From positions 1 through 10,252 of the forward strand of contig JALOBP010000098.1 in NCBI GenBank assembly GCA_023228295.1: a stretch of DNA of 10,252 bases, written 5' to 3'. The DNA comes from Methanoregula sp. (lineage in GTDB: Archaea > Halobacteriota > Methanomicrobia > Methanomicrobiales > Methanospirillaceae). A model generated the notes under the pieces. It worked only from the letters and a program-made list of their open reading frames with translations. It searched no databases and was not told where the DNA came from. Each line of letters begins with the position of its first letter. Position 1 is the first letter of the stretch. Both the position numbers and the translations under genes were made by a program. Below are positions 6,063 through 10,252 of the stretch, piece after piece.

Positions 6063-6947
6063 TCACTTTGGCCTGTCAGGATTGCTCAACTCCTGTTCTA
6101 TGGTTACAGCCAGTGTCCGGATGGCCTGCGCTGCAGGGGACGCCCCCGTTTCCGTGACCGGGACACCTGCCCGCACCGCGTCGATGACCGCGGGGTCGAA
6201 CGGGATCCTCCCGATGAGGGAGATATTCTCGTCGCGACACCACGCTTCGATCTTTTCCATCTGCGATGGATCCAGGTCCCAGCGGTTGACCGCCACAAGG
6301 ACCCGGGGCCGGAACTGCCGGCATACAGCAACCACCCGTTTGAGATCATGGAGCCCCGATACGCTCGGTTCTGTTACCACCAGCACGGCATCCACACCGC
6401 TGATAGTGGAGATGAGCGGACAGCCGGTCCCGGGCGGGCCGTCAATTAAGAAGAGGTCGCACTGCCCGTCGCGTTCGAGTGCCGTCTTCTTCACAGCATG
6501 GACGAGCAGCCCGGAATTGCCGGCGCCCGACACGAGCCGGGCATGCACCAGGTGCCCCCGTGCGGTCTCTGAGTATTTGATCTCCCCGGTCTGTCGCGGC
6601 TGCATGGTGACTGCTCCTGCAGGGCAGACTGCCGTACAGACGGCACACCCTTCGCAGCGGAGCGGGTTCACACGGTACTTGTCGTCGTCCCGGTCAACCG
6701 CGCCGAACCGGCAATGGGCCTCGCACTCCCCGCACTGCACGCAGGCGGCGGGGTCGATGACTGCGGATTTCATCCCCATGAACGGATCGGTACGGAGGAG
6801 GCGGGGGCTCTGGACGAGTTCGAGGTTCGCCGCGTCCACGTCGCAGTCCGCGAGCACGAGCGATCCACTGAGCAGCCGGGAGAGTGCGGCGGTGACCATG
6901 GTCTTGCCGGTGCCGCCCTTGCCGCTGATGACTGCTATCCGGATCAT
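6063..6947 (-). CDS. MinD/ParA-type ATPase with two inserted 4Fe-4S clusters, 1
   Basis: A 294-residue P-loop ATPase of the MinD/Mrp superfamily. It has the deviant Walker A GKGGTGKT (9-16) and DCDVDAANLEL (34-44). A ferredoxin-like insert follows, with C69-x2-C72-x2-C75-x3-C79 and C98-x2-C101-x2-C104-x3-C108-P. Next come the FLIDGPPGTGCP switch/Walker B region (about 164-177) and VTEPSVSGLHDL. Proteins of this design come in pairs in the ORP operons of Desulfovibrio and in many methanogens, and are thought to assist metal-cluster assembly or transfer using ATP. I start at ATG 6947 because it begins the P-loop domain (MIRIAVISGKGG), has GGTGGAG just upstream and overlaps the stop of minD 2 (ATGA); the longer frame to 7007 overlaps that gene. 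Exact substrate unknown. Confidence 0.9.
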   Translation of the reverse strand: MIRIAVISGKGGTGKTMVTAALSRLLSGSLVLADCDVDAANLELVQSPRLLRTDPFMGMKSAVIDPAACVQCGECEAHCRFGAVDRDDDKYRVNPLRCEGCAVCTAVCPAGAVTMQPRQTGEIKYSETARGHLVHARLVSGAGNSGLLVHAVKKTALERDGQCDLFLIDGPPGTGCPLISTISGVDAVLVVTEPSVSGLHDLKRVVAVCRQFRPRVLVAVNRWDLDPSQMEKIEAWCRDENISLIGRIPFDPAVIDAVRAGVPVTETGASPAAQAIRTLAVTIEQELSNPDRPK

Positions 6948-7795
6948 CGCTCCACCCCGGCAAGCGACCTGCATTTGAGATAGAGAGAACAGAAGTCCTC
7001 CTGCCATTCCGGCCGGGCCCGGCAGAGGAGGTCCCCCCGGCTCTGGATGGCGGCGATCTCCCGGCTGAAAGGGATGGTCATCAGGACATCAAGATCCTGG
7101 CCGGCGCAGAACCGGAGGGTCTCTTGGTCCTTCCCGTCGCTCCGGTTGATGATGACCCCCGCGGGGATGTCCAGCCGGGCGGCAACATCCACGGCAAGCT
7201 CGAGGTCGTGCAGCCCGAACGGGGTTGATTCCGTGACAAGGATGCAGGCATCGCACCCGTCGAGCATCTCAACGACCGGACAGGAAGTGCCCGGTGCAGA
7301 ATCGCAGATCACGAGGGGATCGCCTTCTGCCAGTATTTTTGCTGCCCGGATGATCGGCACCGCATGCGGGTTTCCCTCATCCAGCTTCCCCGAGACCAGT
7401 TTCATGCCTGACATCGGAGCAGAAGTGGTAAGGGTGCCGATCCGTTTTGGCTCTTCACGGATGGCCGAGTTCGGGCAGACCAGCGTGCACCCTCCGCAGG
7501 AATGGCAGAGCTCGGGCAAGAAGAGGATGCGGTCGCGCAGCACGGTGATTGCGCCATACTGGCAGAACTCGCCGCACTTCCCGCAGTGATCGCAGGCGGA
7601 CTCGTCAACCACAGGCACCGGCATGGTGACCTCGGTTGTCGTAGCCGGCGCCGGGAAGAAGAGGTGGAGGTTGGGTTCCTCGACATCGCAGTCAACAAGG
7701 GTGACCTGCCTGGTACTGGCAAGCGTGAAGGCAAGATTTGCCGCCACCATGCTCTTGCCGGTACCGCCTTTTCCGCTGGCAACTGCAAGTTTCAT
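6944..7795 (-). CDS. MinD/ParA-type ATPase with two inserted 4Fe-4S clusters, 2
   Basis: A 283-residue paralogue of the next gene with the same architecture. It has the deviant Walker A GKGGTGKS (8-15) and DCDVEEPNLHL (35-45). Cluster ligands are C68, C71, C74, C78 and C97, C100, C103, C107-P, followed by LVICDSAPGTSCPV and VTESTPFGLHDLELAV. The two ATPases probably work as a heterodimer or in sequence, as proposed for their bacterial ORP counterparts. The frame is open up to 7978, but the domain starts at ATG 7795 with GGAG 9 bases upstream, and the extra stretch overlaps nifX-like 2. The gene follows nifX-like 2 after 61 bases and overlaps minD 1 by ATGA. Confidence 0.9.
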   Translation of the reverse strand: MKLAVASGKGGTGKSMVAANLAFTLASTRQVTLVDCDVEEPNLHLFFPAPATTTEVTMPVPVVDESACDHCGKCGEFCQYGAITVLRDRILFLPELCHSCGGCTLVCPNSAIREEPKRIGTLTTSAPMSGMKLVSGKLDEGNPHAVPIIRAAKILAEGDPLVICDSAPGTSCPVVEMLDGCDACILVTESTPFGLHDLELAVDVAARLDIPAGVIINRSDGKDQETLRFCAGQDLDVLMTIPFSREIAAIQSRGDLLCRARPEWQEDFCSLYLKCRSLAGVER

Positions 7796-7856
7796 GTGCG
7801 TGTTCTCCGGTGATTGATCGAAGGGTCCCCTGCCTGCTCTTCCGCTCCTTGCAGAA

Positions 7857-8192
7857 TTATTCCGCCCGTTCAAGGGTGTTATTCCTGAATGCGTCAAATG
7901 CGTCCCGGACCGATCCGCCGGCACGGTACGTGTACTGGGTGACACCAGCCGAATCCAGGACTGCCTTTGCATTCCCACCCAGGAGGCCGCTTACCAGCGC
8001 CTCTGCTTTGCGGTCAAGGATCAACTGGGCGGCTTTCGGGCCAACCCCCCCGGCACCATCGGCAAACGGGTTTGCGATGGCTTCATACGATCCGGTCTCA
8101 CGGTCCATGAGAATAAAATACGGCGCCCTGCCGAAGCGTTCCTCTACCTTAGTATCCGGTGTTGCGCCCTGTGCGGTAATGCAGATTTTCAT
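7857..8192 (-). CDS. NifX/MTH1175-like protein (dinitrogenase Fe-Mo cofactor family) 2
   Basis: A 111-residue member of the NifX-like family. The strand MKICITAQG leads into VEERFGRAPYFILMD, then NPFADGAGGVGPKAAQLILDRKAEALVSGLLGGNA (about 41-75), the core of the fold. Unlike nifX-like 1 it has no Cys/His-rich tail and only one cysteine (C4), so any metal cluster would be held mostly by non-cysteine contacts, as reported for the orange protein. I choose ATG 8192 over ATG 8201: AGGG lies about 10 bases before the former and only one base before the latter. It is the first gene of unit A and has the shared operator-like element upstream. Confidence 0.88.
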   Translation of the reverse strand: MKICITAQGATPDTKVEERFGRAPYFILMDRETGSYEAIANPFADGAGGVGPKAAQLILDRKAEALVSGLLGGNAKAVLDSAGVTQYTYRAGGSVRDAFDAFRNNTLERAE

Positions 8193-8212
8193 TGTAATCA
8201 TACCCTGATTTT

Positions 8213-8244
8213 ATTATTACTCATATGCGCATAATGGGTTAAAA
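8213..8244 (-). promoter_or_regulatory. Promoter and shared operator-like element, unit A (nifX-minD-minD-DUF134)
   Basis: Bases 8213-8234 repeat exactly the element at 5582-5603, including palindrome TATGCGCATA (8224-8233). TTTTAA (8244-8239, minus strand) lies at the same offset and may act as the TATA box. Transcription would then start near 8216, leaving a leader of about 24 bases. The four bases between the palindrome block and TTTTAA differ between the copies, so the conservation is not simply a recent large duplication. Confidence 0.72.
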
Positions 8245-8433
8245 GTATGGATGGTGCACCTTTGGGCGTAGTGCGGCGGTCTGATAAGGTGCTTCGGTGC
8301 GAGTAAATTTGGCTGGGGAAAGGGCAATGTGCAGGGATCTTCCGGTGTTTTCATTCAGGTATACGGAAGAGCGTGGGGTAATATTGAAATTGGGGAAGCC
8401 GATGGTTCTCACCATTTAACGGAACATGGATCC

Positions 8434-8442
8434 AAATAAAAA
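8434..8442 (+). promoter_or_regulatory. Candidate TATA box of the lipoprotein gene
   Basis: AAATAAAAA lies about 45 bases before the ATG at 8487, giving a predicted leader of about 20 bases with AGGT 8 bases before the start. The rest of the divergent gap (8245-8433) shows no gene or RNA I can recognise; it has a GGTGCACC palindrome (8253-8260) and two further GGTGC words near 8287-8300. Confidence 0.45.
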
Positions 8443-8486
8443 TCGTTACATACAACAGAATTCATACTTTTCCGGCAGGTCATCCC

Positions 8487-9794
8487 ATGAAACACTTCCG
8501 ATACTGCGGCGCTGCCGGCACAGCCCTGATACTCATTCTGTTTGTGCTCTCCTGCGGCTGCGGGGATTACGTGCCGAACCATGACGTCATCGTCATCGGG
8601 CTGAACCCGGACGGCACGCAGGCATGGAGCCGCACGCTGGACGAGGGGTATGACGATGTTGCCAGCGATATTGTCGAGACATCGGAGGGCAATCTTGTGA
8701 TTGCAGCCGGCAGCGGCAGCAGGCAGTACGAGAGCCCGGTGCCGAAACTAATCCGGCTCGGCCGGGACGGGACGCTTATTTCGGAAATTCCCTGCCCGTC
8801 CATGACCTTCGATCTTACGTCGCTCGTCCGGGCAGGTGAAGGGACCTTCGCAGCTAGCAACCTCAACGGGAAGGTGGGATTCTTTGACCAGAACGGAAAC
8901 CTCGTTTCGGTCACGGAAACCGGAATGAACGGCGTATGGTCGCTTGCGGTGGCACCGGCCGGTGGCATTGCCGTTGCAGGACAATCATGGGAGCAGTATC
9001 CTGCCGGATCGATAGCCGAGTACGATGAGAACGGGACGGTTTCCACGCGGGCACCGCTTGCCAGCGAGACCGTAGAGACGCCCGGGTGCCGGGAAACGGT
9101 CCTCGAAGCCGGTGACCGGAAGATCCCGGTGACCGAGTGCGTTGCACCGATGAGGTCAGCCAGCCAGGCGGCCGTAACCCTCCTTGACCGAAACGGGTCC
9201 ATTGCCTGGCAGCGGGGCTATGGCGCATATGGCCTCGAGAGTTTCTGGTCGATTGCAGCGCCAGGGGACGGCAGCGGGTACTATCTTGGGGCGTTCGGGC
9301 CACGCGAGGACGGCAGCCGGCACCGGTATGCCGCCCGTATCTCCGGCAGCGGTTCCATCGAATGGGTAACAGACCTTGGCCCGGCAACGCTGTCGTACCC
9401 GTCGCAGTGGGACACCCGGCAGGACAGGATCCGTATGATCTTCTCCGGGGAATACACGCAGGCAGACGGATCTGTCACAGTCCGGCCCGAAGCAGTTGAG
9501 TTTGATTCCGATGGGAAAATTATCGCACGGCAGGAGATCGCGGGAAGCCGGATCATCACCCCGACTTCCGATGGAGGGTTCTTCTCGGCCGGCATCGCCA
9601 CCGGCCACGAACCTGCGGCATATTCCGCTATGAGCGGGTATGCCGGAGGAGATCTTCATGCCCTGAAACTGCGGGATGACGGCAGCGTGGATTGGGACCG
9701 GGTCGTGGGGGACGGTACTGCGGATACGGTCCGCAAGGTTATCCAGACTGCCGATGGCGGGTTCATTATCCTTGCCGAGCGGCAGAATAGATAA
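8487..9794 (+). CDS. Secreted lipoprotein with beta-propeller-like repeats
   Basis: A 435-residue protein with a basic N-terminus, hydrophobic core AGTALILILFVLSC and a lipobox-like VLSC ending at C23, so it is probably exported and lipid-anchored on the cell surface. The mature part contains repeated units built on '...T-DGG-I-AG' preceded by 'dG---W': for example LNPDGTQAWSRTL, VETSEGNLVIAAG, VAPAGGIAVAGQS, LDRNGSIAWQRGYG, TSDGGFFSAGIA, LRDDGSVDWDRVVGDG and IQTADGGFIILAE. This is typical of PQQ- or WD-like beta-propellers in methanogen surface proteins. It is the only complete plus-strand gene in the window and is divergent from the nifX unit. Binding partner and function are unknown; no catalytic motif is visible. 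Confidence 0.82.
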   Translation: MKHFRYCGAAGTALILILFVLSCGCGDYVPNHDVIVIGLNPDGTQAWSRTLDEGYDDVASDIVETSEGNLVIAAGSGSRQYESPVPKLIRLGRDGTLISEIPCPSMTFDLTSLVRAGEGTFAASNLNGKVGFFDQNGNLVSVTETGMNGVWSLAVAPAGGIAVAGQSWEQYPAGSIAEYDENGTVSTRAPLASETVETPGCRETVLEAGDRKIPVTECVAPMRSASQAAVTLLDRNGSIAWQRGYGAYGLESFWSIAAPGDGSGYYLGAFGPREDGSRHRYAARISGSGSIEWVTDLGPATLSYPSQWDTRQDRIRMIFSGEYTQADGSVTVRPEAVEFDSDGKIIARQEIAGSRIITPTSDGGFFSAGIATGHEPAAYSAMSGYAGGDLHALKLRDDGSVDWDRVVGDGTADTVRKVIQTADGGFIILAERQNR

Positions 9795-9868
9795 AATTGT
9801 GGCTGGGAAGAGAAGCCGGAGAACTTCCCCCGCCTTATTATCGCGGGATGATCCCTGCGATCTATCCG

Positions 9869-10015
9869 GCAATCCCAAATTTTTAGAGAGATTGGCAAAC
9901 TCCCCACAGGCTACCGGGTACTTCCCGGCAGCGGCGACCTTCTCAATGACCCGCAGCACATCGGGCGGGAGACGGATGACGGCTTCACGGTACACCGGAA
10001 GGTGGCGTCGGCAAG
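9869..10015 (-). pseudogene. Degenerate fragment of the fumarase alpha gene
   Basis: Bases 9891-10015 align with fumA bases 3735-3860: about 109 of 126 positions match by hand count, including a perfect 34-base run (9938-9971 against 3782-3815). The encoded peptide YREAVIRLPPDVLRVIEK mirrors fumA YRQAVIRLPPDVLRVIEK. Weaker similarity extends to about 9869. The match covers fumA codons about 12-60 only. One base is missing near 9996, which breaks the reading frame, and the start codon is absent, so this is a non-functional remnant of a second fumarase gene or of a partial duplication. Confidence 0.85.
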
Positions 10016-10108
10016 CGATCTTAATGTAATCACATCAACATCTTTTAAAATTGATTGAAAAATTACTCTTTTTCATTAACTTCACAATTTTTGATTTACA
10101 TAACGGAA

Positions 10109-10164
10109 CCCCCCCACCCCAATATGCGCTAACTTTAACAAAACCATTATCTATTGAGGGGGGG
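10109..10164. repeat. C7/G7 inverted repeat before the transposase start
   Basis: Seven C (10109-10115) and seven G (10158-10164) face each other. The neighbouring ACCCCAAT (10116-10123) and ATTGAG (10153-10158) extend the imperfect pairing. It may be a subterminal structure at the left end of the insertion sequence. The region 10019-10108 is AT-rich, has no gene, and no IS boundary can be fixed because the other end is outside the window. Confidence 0.4.
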
Positions 10165-10186
10165 ATAGGAATCATAAGGTAATGAG

Positions 10187-10252
10187 ATGGCGCGGATAAA
10201 AACAGATGGTGACTGGAAATTTCTTTTACACTTTCTACCCGAGGGGTGGGAA
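10187..10252 (+). mobile_element. Start of a probable IS4-type transposase gene (partial)
   Basis: The last 22 codons read MARIKTDGDWKFLLHFLPEG then WE and run off the window. This resembles from memory the N-terminus of IS4-like transposases in methanogens and bacteria ('DW-FLL-FLPEGWEEKA'). AAGGT lies 8 bases before the ATG at 10187. With only 22 residues the family assignment is tentative; the catalytic DDE residues would lie outside. Confidence 0.6.

Noticed and set aside
5854..6978. Long plus-strand open frame of 374 codons
   Set aside because: It is antisense to minD 1 and the DUF134 gene, has low-complexity Ser/Thr/Arg composition and no recognisable domain; an artefact of GC-rich coding.
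6948..7007. N-terminal extension of minD 1
   Set aside because: It overlaps the end of minD 2; the ATG at 6947 has the ribosome site and begins the P-loop domain.
4921..8192. Reading the NifX-like genes as evidence for nitrogen fixation
   Set aside because: No nifH, nifD, nifK, nifE, nifN or nifB is present; the family is widespread in non-fixing anaerobes.
9156..9992. Long minus-strand open frame of 279 codons
   Set aside because: Its first part is the fumA remnant read from a GTG; the rest is antisense to the lipoprotein gene with no domain.
10121..10133. AATATGCGCTAA, resembling the shared TATGCGCATA element
   Set aside because: One base is missing, the palindrome is broken, and it does not precede a related gene; probably chance.
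1..10252. CRISPR arrays, tRNA or rRNA genes
   Set aside because: No spaced direct repeats or cloverleaf-like sequence were seen on reading the gaps.

Overview
The window is archaeal and most probably from a methanogen of the order Methanomicrobiales (Methanoregula-like). The evidence is the gene content: KorD/KorA 2-oxoglutarate:ferredoxin oxidoreductase subunits, a two-subunit iron-sulfur fumarase, MinD-type ATPases carrying two ferredoxin clusters, MTH1175-like NifX-family proteins and a DUF134 regulator. Promoters also look archaeal (TATA-like boxes 25-45 bases before starts). The genus is an inference. Nearly all genes lie on the minus strand in short, tightly coupled operons, most with 4-base ATGA/GTGA/TTGA stop-start overlaps.

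Right-to-left along the minus strand the layout is as follows. Bases 8244-4921 hold an 'orange protein' (ORP)-like cluster in two transcription units. Unit A is nifX-like 2 > minD-Fe/S 2 > minD-Fe/S 1 > DUF134 regulator. Unit B is DUF5320 > nifX-like 1. The two units start behind an identical 22-base element containing the perfect palindrome TATGCGCATA, with TTTTAA at the same distance upstream. This suggests one regulator, plausibly the DUF134 protein, controls both. Bases 4773-4050 hold two tandem paralogous small proteins of unknown function. Bases 3893-2515 encode fumarase alpha and beta. Bases 2326-631 encode an AbrB-like regulator, an ABC ATPase and its ABC-2 permease in one coupled operon. 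Bases 444-1 hold korD and the beginning of korA.

On the plus strand, 8487-9794 encodes a secreted lipoprotein with a beta-propeller-like repeat pattern. Beyond it lies an eroded copy of the 5' part of the fumarase alpha gene (about 9869-10015, minus strand, frameshifted), then an AT-rich stretch and the first 22 codons of what looks like an IS4-type transposase running off the window end.

Functionally, fumarase and KOR belong to the incomplete (biosynthetic) TCA route of methanogens. The ORP-like cluster is expected to act on a metal or metal-sulfur cofactor in an anaerobe, but its exact role here is unknown. The most interesting items are the shared operator-like element, the anomalous start of the DUF134 gene, and the fumarase gene fragment beside the transposase.
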